Source of the DNA: Pacificitalea sp040119125
Lineage (GTDB): Bacteria; Pseudomonadota; Alphaproteobacteria; Rhodobacterales; Rhodobacteraceae
NCBI GenBank assembly: GCA_040119125.1
Contig: JBEDTR010000007.1
Coordinates: 1 to 64,000, forward strand
DNA: 64,000 nt
Reading direction: 5' to 3'
A model generated the notes under the pieces. The model was given only the letters and a program-made list of their open reading frames with translations. It searched no databases and was not told the DNA's origin. The position numbers were made by a program, and so were the translations under genes. Each line of letters begins with the position of its first letter. Position 1 is the stretch's first letter. Positions 1 through 7,709 of the stretch are shown here, in pieces.

Positions 1-562
1 GAGCCTGGACGGTTTTCGGATGGTATCTGCCCGCGTAGGCTTGCCATTCATAGACCACGCGGTCGTTGGTGGTGAACCATTCTACTCCCCGAGACCCGGC
101 TTCCTTCCCAATACCAGCCGGAAGCCTCACTTCGCTTTCGTCTATGAGCGCCAGCGGCGTGTTTGTATCGAGGCATTCTTGCACTTTGTCGCATTCCGTC
201 GCGCCCAGTAACTTGTGGAGCGCCGCGCCGCAGTCGCAGCACGTCGCATAAGCGAGCGTGGCCCGACCTTCTTGGTGCTGAAGCGAGAGTGTACTGAGTT
301 CTGGAAACACCGCCCTGCCGCAGGCCACACATTTGAACTCACCGAGCCGCAGGTTGCGACGGCTGCGCTCTTTCCGTTCCGCATGAAAGCGCTTGACCTC
401 GTAGCCCCGAAAGAGTTGCGGCAGCGCCCCGTCCGATGGCTTCAGGCCGGCGCCCACCCAGTTCGAAACAGTATTCCGGTGGACGCTAAAGAGCGTCTGC
501 AGCTCTGCAACCGAGTAGACCATTGTGTCGTGCAGCCGGACATTGCGGTATGACCGACTCAT
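1..562 (-). CDS. HTH plus zinc-ribbon-like island protein (partial, runs off left edge)
   Basis: The frame is open from an ATG at 562 to the left edge, so the C-terminus is missing after about 187 residues. Residues 16-40 read as a helix-turn-helix (VYSVAELQTLFSVHRNTVSNW). Further on is a four-cysteine arrangement, C78-x2-C81 and C108/C109-x-C111, which looks like a zinc ribbon. The start overlaps the stop of the upstream AlpA-like gene by 4 bases (ATGA), so the two are probably translationally coupled. A DNA-binding role in regulating or excising the island is an inference from the HTH and its position behind the integrase operon. I do not recognise a named family. Confidence 0.72.
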   Translation of the reverse strand, partial: MSRSYRNVRLHDTMVYSVAELQTLFSVHRNTVSNWVGAGLKPSDGALPQLFRGYEVKRFHAERKERSRRNLRLGEFKCVACGRAVFPELSTLSLQHQEGRATLAYATCCDCGAALHKLLGATECDKVQECLDTNTPLALIDESEVRLPAGIGKEAGSRGVEWFTTNDRVVYEWQAYAGRYHPKTVQA

Positions 563-969
563 AGTGGTTCCGCTGCCTTGTTGGTCTTCACGCTGCGCCT
601 ACTGACCACATTCCCCTTCGCCCCCCTCGGCTGGGCGCCCTCATGAACGATTAGGTCTGACAGACGCCAGCGCGTGACACTTGGCGACAGCCTGATTGGC
701 TCGGGTAGCTTCTTTTGAGCCGCCCAGCGCCACACCGTCTGCCGGGAAACGCTGTAGCGTTGCGCGACCGCCATGTCCGGCAAGTATCGTTCGTTCGGAT
801 TCTCCTCCGCGGAGGTGCGAGAACGGGCTCTCTTCTGAATCTCGCGGTACGGGTTAACCGCCGGAGGCGTAGACCTCAGATCACCGCCGCCCATCGGGGC
901 GTGCTCTGGTAGTCCTGCAATTGAGAACAGGTCGAGGCCTTCGCGGGGTTCATCTGTTTTGTCCGACAT
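559..969 (-). CDS. AlpA-family DNA-binding protein (phage/island regulator)
   Basis: 136 residues. The central part (about 60-110) has the MerR/AlpA-like winged HTH pattern: RYLPDMAVAQRYSVSRQTVW, then a basic stretch and the usual T-R-W-R wing before a final helix. AlpA proteins of P4-like islands and prophages are small activators or excision factors that act on their own element. A GTG at 972 lies directly before the ATG at 969; I chose the ATG, which has an AAGGGGG ribosome site upstream. It sits 10 bases after the preceding small HTH gene and overlaps the next gene by 4 bases. The N-terminal 55 residues look disordered and are unassigned. Confidence 0.75.
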   Translation of the reverse strand: MSDKTDEPREGLDLFSIAGLPEHAPMGGGDLRSTPPAVNPYREIQKRARSRTSAEENPNERYLPDMAVAQRYSVSRQTVWRWAAQKKLPEPIRLSPSVTRWRLSDLIVHEGAQPRGAKGNVVSRRSVKTNKAAEPL

Positions 970-979
970 CACCGCCCCC

Positions 980-1189
980 TTACGCCTTGCTCGACGGATC
1001 GCAGCGGTTTGCCGCCACCCAAGTATTCAGGTCGGAGCCGCGATAGATGATCTTGCGGCCTAATCGGTAGAACGCTGGGCCCTTCATCTTGTGACGCCAT
1101 TGCGCAAGTTTCTCGCGATCACCGATGATCTCGAGCTCAGGATCACTTAGCAAATAGTTACGTTCGTCTTCGAAGAATTGGTGTGGCAT
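980..1189 (-). CDS. small HTH/excisionase-like DNA-binding protein
   Basis: 69 residues. The C-terminal half (PAFYRLGRKIIYRGSDLNTW) matches the recognition helix, wing and closing helix of AlpA/HTH_17-type excisionase domains, where a G-R/K-x-I-x-Y wing leads to a D-L-x-x-W helix. It starts at an ATG at 1189 with AACCTCC upstream. It lies between the integrase-linked gene of unknown function and the AlpA-like gene, all on one strand. A role in excision control is inferred from the domain and location, not shown. Two AlpA-like proteins in tandem may act as activator and excisionase, respectively. Confidence 0.65.
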   Translation of the reverse strand: MPHQFFEDERNYLLSDPELEIIGDREKLAQWRHKMKGPAFYRLGRKIIYRGSDLNTWVAANRCDPSSKA

Positions 1190-1228
1190 TGGAGGTTTTC
1201 CGCTGAATTGATTTACAGCGAACGGTGC

Positions 1229-1930
1229 TCAATTTCCTAACCCGAACGGCAGTCCCCGATTTTGAAACCGGGGTCCGCAAACCTTTGAGGCATAAGTGAA
1301 AGAAATTTGCTCCTTTTGTGGAACATAGGGCCTGTTGGTACCTCTCGGGCAGGCGTCGGAAAGCACACGGCGAATCTGTTCCGCGACAGGGAATACCTCT
1401 TCAGGGGAAACTCCTCGATCTTCACAAAAATCCATCGCCATCCCCAAATGAACGCTGCCGCGGTAAGTGCTCCAACTTCGGCGGACTACGTCCTTGTCCT
1501 TCGCGCCCCTAATTCGATGTTTCCTACCGGCCAATGTAAGCTGGTAGAGAATACCGGCGGGCGTCTGAACACCTTCGCGCTTGCCTTCCAGAACGGATAG
1601 ATAAGCTATTTTTCCGGCGTGCTCCGCGATGTTCAAGCGGCGCTCATTCCGATCTTCATAGATCCGGCAAACGCGGGAAAATTCGTAGACGGCACTGTCA
1701 CGCTCCGCAGCCTTTAAGGCCACCAACTCCACAAGGTCTTTATTTCTTGGATCACTAGTCCAGTGGGGACCGAAGTTATCCGTCAGGTTTTGCAGGCGCG
1801 TCGCGATCACCTCATGCCTGACAAATTGGATTGCTGCCAGCCTGTCCTCAAGAGTCTCTGCGCTTAACGCGATGCGGAAGAGCTCTAGGAAAGAAAGCTC
1901 CGCTTCGTTAATAAACACCTCGTGCATCAT
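1229..1930 (-). CDS. island protein of unknown function
   Basis: 233 residues, no signal peptide, no membrane segment, and no motif I recognise. It is rich in charged helices, with several arginine- and glutamate-rich stretches in the middle. Its ATG at 1930 overlaps the integrase stop by 4 bases (ATGA), so it is co-translated with the integrase. The base composition is lower in GC than the chromosome to the right, as expected for island cargo. The tight coupling to the integrase suggests a part in recombination or its control, but nothing in the sequence proves this. Confidence 0.6.
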   Translation of the reverse strand: MMHEVFINEAELSFLELFRIALSAETLEDRLAAIQFVRHEVIATRLQNLTDNFGPHWTSDPRNKDLVELVALKAAERDSAVYEFSRVCRIYEDRNERRLNIAEHAGKIAYLSVLEGKREGVQTPAGILYQLTLAGRKHRIRGAKDKDVVRRSWSTYRGSVHLGMAMDFCEDRGVSPEEVFPVAEQIRRVLSDACPRGTNRPYVPQKEQISFTYASKVCGPRFQNRGLPFGLGN

Positions 1931-3114
1931 TCACGTTCCCAAGGGCGACCGGATGCGACGTATCGAGACCAATCACTCATCAATGCACGACGTTTTTCTA
2001 AAAGGTCCGACCGGGCATAGGCTCGCTCCACGTCATTTCCTACGGCATGGGCCAGGCTTTTCTCCGCGACTTCGCGCGATACGTTTGCGACCTCTGATGC
2101 CCAATCTCGAAAGGTCGATCGAAACCCGTGCACGGTCATACCTTCGGCATTCATGCGGCGCATCAACATTAGCATCGACATATTCGACAGGGGCTGATGC
2201 CGCTTCTGGCCTTCGAACACAAAGTCCGAGCGCATCGCCTTCAACGGCTCAATGATCGAGAGCATCTCTCTAGTAAGCGGCACCCGGTGCTCTCCCCCTG
2301 TCTTCATTCGTTCCGCCGGGCAGACCCATAACTGATTGTCAAAATTAACCTCCTCCCAACGCATGCCCAGGACCTCGCCCGTGCGGGACCCGGACAAGCA
2401 GGTAAACATCAAGGCCTTGGCTGCCATCCCCTCGCGCCCGCGAAGGGCTTCATAGAAGGCGGGCACGTCTTCCCAGCGCATCGCCTTGTGATGCTTAGGC
2501 CGGGCCCTGACCTTGGGAAGCACATAAGACTCCTTAATGGCTGTGACGGGGTTTTCCCCGGAGCGAAAGCCCTTGGAGCGCGCCACGTCTAGCACCACCT
2601 TGATCCGCTGGGCCAAACGCTTGGCGGTCTCGTGTTTCCCTGTCCAGATAGGCGCAAGGCACATCATGACCTCGGGCTGACCAATACTATCGATCGGCAT
2701 GCGTCCGATCTTCGGAAAAGCATAGTCGCGCAGCGTGTTGATCCATTGCTGCCCGTGTTTGACGTTTTTCCAAGTGGGCATGCGGTCTATATGCACCTGC
2801 TGGGCCACCTCCTCGAAAGTAGGGACCTTCCGCTGCGCGTTGAAGCGAGGGTTCAGTCCTTGTTTCGCCATACGCCTGTATTCTAGCGCACGCTCTCGCG
2901 CTTGGGGGAGGGGCACCAGCTCTGCACTGCCCAAACCGAAATCCGTACGGAGCGGGCCACCCTTCTTGTTTTTCTGCCCTTTAACCACGACGCGCACAAT
3001 CCAACGCCGTGCACCTGTCGGATCAACCACAAGGTACAGACCGTTACCGTCCCCGTGACGCCCAGCGCCGAGATTCTCTACCAGCTTCTTGGTCAGCTTG
3101 CCGGAAAGTGCCAC
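1927..3114 (-). CDS. P4-type tyrosine recombinase (island integrase)
   Basis: 395 residues, the usual size for P4-like integrases. The N-terminal arm-binding region (about 1-95, with the GDGNGLYLVV beta strand) is the DUF4102 type, followed by a core-binding helical domain and the catalytic domain. Catalytic residues are visible: R244 in SGSRTGEV, K271, H329-x2-R332 in HGFRSTFRDW, H356 in LAHAVGN, and the nucleophile Y366 in ERAYARSD. The gene reads away from the tRNA-Ser gene, whose 3' end lies 150 bp upstream of the start. That is the usual layout when such an enzyme has integrated its element into a tRNA 3' end. All key residues are intact, so it is probably active. Confidence 0.93.
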   Translation of the reverse strand: MALSGKLTKKLVENLGAGRHGDGNGLYLVVDPTGARRWIVRVVVKGQKNKKGGPLRTDFGLGSAELVPLPQARERALEYRRMAKQGLNPRFNAQRKVPTFEEVAQQVHIDRMPTWKNVKHGQQWINTLRDYAFPKIGRMPIDSIGQPEVMMCLAPIWTGKHETAKRLAQRIKVVLDVARSKGFRSGENPVTAIKESYVLPKVRARPKHHKAMRWEDVPAFYEALRGREGMAAKALMFTCLSGSRTGEVLGMRWEEVNFDNQLWVCPAERMKTGGEHRVPLTREMLSIIEPLKAMRSDFVFEGQKRHQPLSNMSMLMLMRRMNAEGMTVHGFRSTFRDWASEVANVSREVAEKSLAHAVGNDVERAYARSDLLEKRRALMSDWSRYVASGRPWERE

Positions 3115-3122
3115 TAGATTTT

Positions 3123-3143
3123 ATACCACACTTCATACCACAC
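3123..3143. repeat. two 9-bp direct repeats just upstream of the integrase start
   Basis: The sequence ATACCACAC occurs twice (3123-3131 and 3135-3143) with a 12-bp period, immediately upstream of the integrase ATG. Such short repeats beside an integrase could be arm-type integrase or excisionase binding sites, or an operator for autoregulation. This is inference from position only. Confidence 0.4.
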
Positions 3144-3215
3144 AAGGAGTAGCAGCAAGGTGAGGCGAAACAAACTGAACAGCAAGAACAAAGTGAAAAA
3201 ACCCAAAAATCCAAT

Positions 3216-3237
3216 GAAAAAGCCGCCCAAGGCGGCC
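3216..3237 (-). terminator. rho-independent terminator after tRNA-Ser
   Basis: A perfect 6-bp stem (GCCGCC, 3-4 base loop, GGCGGC) is followed on the minus strand by a run of five T. It lies 27 bases past the tRNA 3' end and before the integrase gene, so it probably ends the tRNA transcript. Confidence 0.65.
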
Positions 3238-3263
3238 TGCTCACATCGAATAAAATTGGTAGG

Positions 3264-3353
3264 TGGCGGAGACGAAGGGATTCGAACCCTCGAGACGGTT
3301 TCCCGCCTACTCCCTTAGCAGGGGAGCGCCTTCGACCACTCGGCCACATCTCC
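3264..3353 (-). tRNA. tRNA-Ser(GCU)
   Basis: 90 nt including an encoded CCA. The acceptor stem GGAGATG pairs with CGTCTCC (one G-U). The anticodon loop CT-GCT-AA sits on a CTCCC/GGGAG stem, and a long variable arm and a TTCGAAT T-loop are present, so it is a class II serine tRNA reading AGC/AGU. The gene is intact up to the island side, as expected when an element integrates into the 3' end and restores it. The attachment core is probably within its 3' half; the partner repeat lies outside the window. Confidence 0.95.
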
Positions 3354-3934
3354 GCCGACGCGTATAGTTGCGGGAAATTGAGGAAACAAGCCGAAAATCT
3401 GCGAGAATTGCAGAATTTGTTATCATGACCGCGTGGCGGATGAGCCGAGGCAAAGCCCCGTGTTGCGATAAGCGATTGGGTCGGCGCATCATGTTTCCCC
3501 AGAGGACACACACTAAGGATGTGGCGCAACCGATCTGGCGATTGAGGTATCACACCTGACTACAAGGATACGCGTGCGCCCGTGCATGCACGGGGTATCG
3601 CAATATTGCCCGAACTACCCTGCGCTGACCGCTGCACCCGGCCTTGCCCTTGGCCGCCGACGCACGCGCGCTGCACCGGTGGAGCCCTCGCGATCTTTCC
3701 CGACCCGGGCCGGGGCACGGCGGGTCGCGGCTGCTCGTGACGTGGCGGATCACCTCCGATCCTTGCCAAAGCGGCAAAAATGAGTTGCAAGGCGCGCCGA
3801 AAAAGAGCATTCCAACCCTGCGACGTTTTTCGCTATCGACCACTGTTCTCCGTTTTCCGGCTCCCAGTTCGATCAAGCACTGACGGGCCAAGCTGCCGCA
3901 CAACGCGGGCAGAGTTATCGGAAGGAACAGACGG
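3354..3934. other. 581-bp intergenic region, no gene seen
   Basis: This region lies between the 5' end of tRNA-Ser (transcribed leftward) and the cold-shock gene (rightward), so it should hold both promoters. The part next to the tRNA is AT-richer. The reading frames on both strands lack ribosome sites and recognisable protein features. The stretch before 3935 may be the long 5' leader typical of cold-shock mRNAs, but I see no clear structure to annotate. Confidence 0.5.
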
Positions 3935-4144
3935 ATGGCCAACGGCACCGTGAAATGGTTCAACAGCACCAAAGGCTACGGCTTCATCGCGCCCGAGGGC
4001 GGCAGCAAAGACGTGTTCGTGCACATCTCCGCTTTGGAGCGTGCAGGCATCTCCCAGCTCGACGATGGCCAGAAGGTCTCCTTTGACATCGAGACCGGTC
4101 GTAACGGCAAAGAAGCCGCGACCAACCTGAAGCTCGAAGGCTAA
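3935..4144 (+). CDS. cspA: cold-shock protein (CspA family)
   Basis: 69 residues, the full length of a single cold-shock domain. It binds single-stranded RNA and DNA and works as an RNA chaperone. Both RNP motifs are present: KGYGFIAP (RNP1, about 13-20) and VFVHIS (RNP2, about 27-32). The start follows GGAAGGAACAGACGG. A strong terminator follows 86 bases after the stop, so the gene is monocistronic. Paralogues are common in this group, so whether it is cold-induced cannot be told from the sequence. Confidence 0.95.
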   Translation: MANGTVKWFNSTKGYGFIAPEGGSKDVFVHISALERAGISQLDDGQKVSFDIETGRNGKEAATNLKLEG

Positions 4145-4230
4145 GGTTTCGCGTCGGGCGGCCCTGCCCCCGACCCCCTTTCCGCCAGCGCCACGCCTCA
4201 GGGTATCGGCCAGCGGATTGTGGACGTGAA

Positions 4231-4267
4231 AAAGCCCCGCCGTTCATTCGGCGGGGCTTATTTTTTT
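4231..4267 (+). terminator. terminator after cspA
   Basis: A 10-bp stem (AGCCCCGCCG / CGGCGGGGCT, 6-nt loop) is followed by TATTTTTTTG. It is preceded by a run of A, so it may also work on the opposite strand. Confidence 0.85.
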
Positions 4268-4437
4268 GTGGAACGCCTTGGGCGTCACGACAGTCTGGCA
4301 GGGCACGCGTGCGATAGTCCCCACCGCCGCAGGGTGCCGCGCACCCCATGGCAGCCCGCACGGTGGCCCGGTCATCCGGACGGATGCGGATTACAGTGCT
4401 GCTAATGCAGCCCCGGCCCTAACACTGACACCCCATC

Positions 4438-4890
4438 TTATTTGTCGACGCGGTAGTTCTCATGGCAGTCTTTGCAATTGCCGGCGACGGAGCCGAACGC
4501 GACCTTCAACTCATCCTGCGAGCTGGGCGGCGTTTCCAGCGCGGTGTCGATATCTGCCTGAAAATCGGTAACTTTTTCCTCGAACCCCTCGCGGTCCGTG
4601 AAAATCGCGGGCGCGGCTTCGCTGTCGTCGCTTTCCGAGCCATCAGGGAAATAGGTTGCGAATTCGGCCACGGCTTCCTGCATCGCGGTCAGCGCGCTTT
4701 CGGCGGCGGTGGCGTCGAACGGGTTGGTGCCATTGGCCATTTGCGCGAGCGTTTTGGTCGACGCGCCGACGGTTTTCATCGCCTCTTGGCGCGTTTTGAT
4801 CGGGTCCATATGAGCTTCGGCCAACGCGGCACCGGCCCCAAGGGCAAGAACGGACATAGCCAGAATAAAGGAGCGCGGGGAACGGGTCAT
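4438..4890 (-). CDS. cycP: cytochrome c' (class II, periplasmic)
   Basis: 150 residues. The N-terminus is a Sec signal peptide with a likely cut after ALA at about residue 24. The haem-binding CKDCH (C139, C142, H143) sits almost at the C-terminus, which marks a class II cytochrome c with a four-helix bundle rather than class I. Cytochromes c' are five-coordinate haem proteins that bind NO and can protect against nitrosative stress; physiological function here is unproven. Haem attachment would need the Ccm system encoded at 51-54 kb. It appears to be monocistronic, followed by the cspA terminator region and preceded by the ParA-like gene on the same strand. Confidence 0.9.
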   Translation of the reverse strand: MTRSPRSFILAMSVLALGAGAALAEAHMDPIKTRQEAMKTVGASTKTLAQMANGTNPFDATAAESALTAMQEAVAEFATYFPDGSESDDSEAAPAIFTDREGFEEKVTDFQADIDTALETPPSSQDELKVAFGSVAGNCKDCHENYRVDK

Positions 4891-5023
4891 GGGGGCCTCA
4901 TGGCTCGGGAAAAACTCATGTCACGATGACCTGCGACTGCCCTTCGGTCAACGCGGGATGCGGGCGCTCACGCAGCCGTGTGTCGGATCGCAGCACCGTG
5001 CAAAAAGCGATCCGCGCAGGATT

Positions 5024-5662
5024 TCACCGGTCCAGCCGGTCGCCGATCTCCCCCACGAGAGCGGACACTTCGGCGGCCGCGGGACTGCTGCGCCCCCGTT
5101 CCGACACCCCCTGCCCCGTGCCTGCCGCTTCCGCGTAGACCACGCGATTTCCGATCACCGTCTTGGCGACCGGGGCCGATAATTCTTGCAACTTATCCGC
5201 AATCTCGGTGGTCAGCTTGGTGCCGCTGCGCGCGCGATTCAGCACGACCAAGACCGGACGGCCCGCACGTTCGGCCAGTTCCAGAACGCTTTCGGTCGCC
5301 CATAGATCGACATGCGAGGCCGAAACCGGCACCACGACCAGATCCGCCACGCGCAACGCCGGGCGCAAATCGGCGTCGGCCTTGGGCGGGGTGTCTACGA
5401 TCACGACATCGTGAGATTTGCGCAGCTTCTCGACCTCATAGCCGACGCCCCACGCCGAAGCGGTGGAGAATTCCATGTCCGGAGTGCCGTCGCTGGCCTC
5501 CATCCGTGTCATGAACCAGCGCCCGAGTGACCCCTGCGGATCGGTGTCGAGAACCGCGACCGAACAGCCCAGCCGCCGGTATTCCACGGCAAGGTTTATC
5601 GCCAACGTGGTCTTGCCTGAACCGCCCTTTTGCTGGGCGATGGTGATGGTGGTTCCGCGCAT
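5024..5662 (-). CDS. ParA/MinD-family ATPase
   Basis: 212 residues from the ATG at 5662, which follows CAGGGGG. An in-frame ATG at 5692 would add 10 residues. The deviant Walker A motif KGGSGKTT is near the N-terminus after beta strand 1, Walker A' (VLDTDPQGS) follows, and Walker B is VVIVDTPP. There is no ParB gene next door and no N-terminal HTH, so this is not the classical chromosome-partition ParA. It belongs to the stand-alone ParA-like group that positions cellular cargo or acts with unknown partners. The cargo cannot be told from the neighbours. Confidence 0.85.
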   Translation of the reverse strand: MRGTTITIAQQKGGSGKTTLAINLAVEYRRLGCSVAVLDTDPQGSLGRWFMTRMEASDGTPDMEFSTASAWGVGYEVEKLRKSHDVVIVDTPPKADADLRPALRVADLVVVPVSASHVDLWATESVLELAERAGRPVLVVLNRARSGTKLTTEIADKLQELSAPVAKTVIGNRVVYAEAAGTGQGVSERGRSSPAAAEVSALVGEIGDRLDR

Positions 5663-5894
5663 GGGGCCCCCTGCTGATGATGCCGCGATCATGACCCAGC
5701 GTCAGGGCAGCTACAATGGCCCGTTGCCCCCGGTCGGGCGGAACACTGTGCTGGTGGCAGATGCCGTTGCGGCACCCAGACCATGCCGGCCCCGCCCGTG
5801 GCCGATGTCGCGCGACAGGTTGCGGCGATTTGATGCCGTATCTGCGTCAACCCGGTGGCAATGCTCCGCCAATATGGTTACCGATTAGGGCAAT

Positions 5895-7709
5895 ATGTGC
5901 CCTCTCAGCGATATCCCAATGCCTAGAATGACCCCTCTCGTCCTGAGCTTCGCCCTCAGCGCGGTCGCCCTTCCGGCGATGGCGCTCGACAGCTTTCGCA
6001 TCATTGCTCCGGGCGCGAGTGACGATCTGGCCGATAAGCTCAAACGCGCCTCGCTGATCAATGCCGCGCGCAACGAAGATCGCACCTCGCCGCAGGATTT
6101 GCTTGCCGCTGCGCGGGCCGATTATCGGGCCTATGTCGGTGCGCTTTACAGCGAGGGCTACTATAACGGCACGGTAAATATCCTGATCGACGGGCGCGAA
6201 GCATCGGCCATCCCGCCGCTGGAGCCGCCCGCGCAGATCAGCCGCATCGATGTGCGCGTGATCCCCGGCCAGACATTCCGGTTTGGCGAGGCGCGGATCA
6301 CCCCGATTGCCCCGGAGACCGACCTTCCCGACGGGTTCGCCCCCAATGAGCCCGCCTATAGCGAATTGGTCAGCGATGCAGGCAAAGCAGCGATAAAAGG
6401 CTGGCGCGCGGTGGGCTACGCCAAGGCCGATGTGCCCCAGCAGCAGGTCACCGCGAATCATGCCGCGCGCCGGCTCGATGTGCGGCTCGGCGTTGATCCC
6501 GGCCCGCGTCTGACATTCGGCAATCTGCGCATCACCGGCAATAACCGCGTCCGCACCGAGCGGATTCGCGAAATTGCGGGCCTGCCCACCGGCGAAGTAT
6601 TTGATCCCGATGAACTTGAGCTGGCCTCTGACCGGCTTCGTCGTGCCGGGGCATTTCGATCCGTCTCGCTGCGCGAGGCCGAAACGGTCGCTCCCGGCAA
6701 CGTGCTGCCGATCGACGCCGCGCTGATCGAGGAAAAACGCCGTCGGTTGGGTTTTGGTGCTGAGGTCAGCTCCGTCGATGGGGCGACGCTGTCGACCTAC
6801 TGGCTGCACCGCAACCTTCTGGGCGGGGCCGAGCGGCTGCGCATCGATGCCGAAATCGCCCAGATCGGCGGGGATGAGCAGCCCGACTTCACCCTCTCGG
6901 CGCGGTTCACCCGGCCCGCGACGTTTCAGACCGACACCGACCTTTATGTTCTGGGCACGGTCGCGCGGGTGCGCGAGCCGAATTACGATTCCGACAGCCT
7001 GACCTTTGGTGCTGGCCTGACGCGGATCGTCACGCCGGATCTGACGCTGGAGGCCGGAGCCCTGTTCCGCACCGCGCACATCGATGACGCATTTGGCGAG
7101 CGGGATTATACCCTGATCGCTTTCCCGCTGACCGCCGAATACGACAAGCGCAACGATGATCTGAACCCGACCGGCGGCTATTACGTCGACTTGGGCGTAA
7201 AGCCTTTCCTCGGCCTGTCCGACACCCCGTCCGGGGCGCGGCTCACCGCAGATGCACGCGCCTATTACGGCTTTGGTAAGGATGACCGCGCCGTGGTTGC
7301 CGGACGGCTGCAATTCGGCAGTGTCATCGGCCCGGAACTGGACGAAGCGCCGCCCGATTACCTGTTCTATGCCGGGGGGGGCGGCTCTGTCCGCGGCTTC
7401 CCTTACCAAGAGCTTGGCGTCGAAGTGGATGACGAAACCGTCGGCGGGCGCTCCTTCATCGGGGCCTCGGCGGAACTGCGCGGCGGTATCACCGACTCGC
7501 TTGGCCTTGTCGGCTTCGTCGATACCGCGTTCATCGGCGCCAATAGCTGGATCGATGATGAAGGGTCGTGGATCACCGGCGCGGGCATCGGCGTGCGCTA
7601 CCAGACCGGGCTTGGCCCGATCCGCTTCGACATCGCGACGCCGGTTTCGGGCGGCGGTGACGATATCAGCCCCTATCAGATCTATATCGGCATCGGGCAG
7701 GCATTTTGA
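5895..7709 (+). CDS. tamA: TamA, outer-membrane Omp85-family assembly protein
   Basis: 604 residues. A signal peptide (cut near ALPAMA) is followed by POTRA-like domains to about residue 260 and a C-terminal 16-strand barrel of the BamA/TamA type. The barrel has the conserved lid-lock motif SVRGFPYQ and ends in phenylalanine, as is usual for outer-membrane barrels. TamA partners with TamB to insert certain outer-membrane proteins and to move lipids between membranes. It is coupled to tamB by an overlapping stop/start. The start at 5895 has TTAGGG upstream; in-frame ATGs at 5919 and 5928 are alternatives that keep the signal peptide. Confidence 0.92.
   Translation: MCPLSDIPMPRMTPLVLSFALSAVALPAMALDSFRIIAPGASDDLADKLKRASLINAARNEDRTSPQDLLAAARADYRAYVGALYSEGYYNGTVNILIDGREASAIPPLEPPAQISRIDVRVIPGQTFRFGEARITPIAPETDLPDGFAPNEPAYSELVSDAGKAAIKGWRAVGYAKADVPQQQVTANHAARRLDVRLGVDPGPRLTFGNLRITGNNRVRTERIREIAGLPTGEVFDPDELELASDRLRRAGAFRSVSLREAETVAPGNVLPIDAALIEEKRRRLGFGAEVSSVDGATLSTYWLHRNLLGGAERLRIDAEIAQIGGDEQPDFTLSARFTRPATFQTDTDLYVLGTVARVREPNYDSDSLTFGAGLTRIVTPDLTLEAGALFRTAHIDDAFGERDYTLIAFPLTAEYDKRNDDLNPTGGYYVDLGVKPFLGLSDTPSGARLTADARAYYGFGKDDRAVVAGRLQFGSVIGPELDEAPPDYLFYAGGGGSVRGFPYQELGVEVDDETVGGRSFIGASAELRGGITDSLGLVGFVDTAFIGANSWIDDEGSWITGAGIGVRYQTGLGPIRFDIATPVSGGGDDISPYQIYIGIGQAF

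Noticed and set aside
3550..3972. 140-codon minus-strand frame upstream of cspA
   Set aside because: No ribosome site or family features; it overlaps the cspA start and likely leader.
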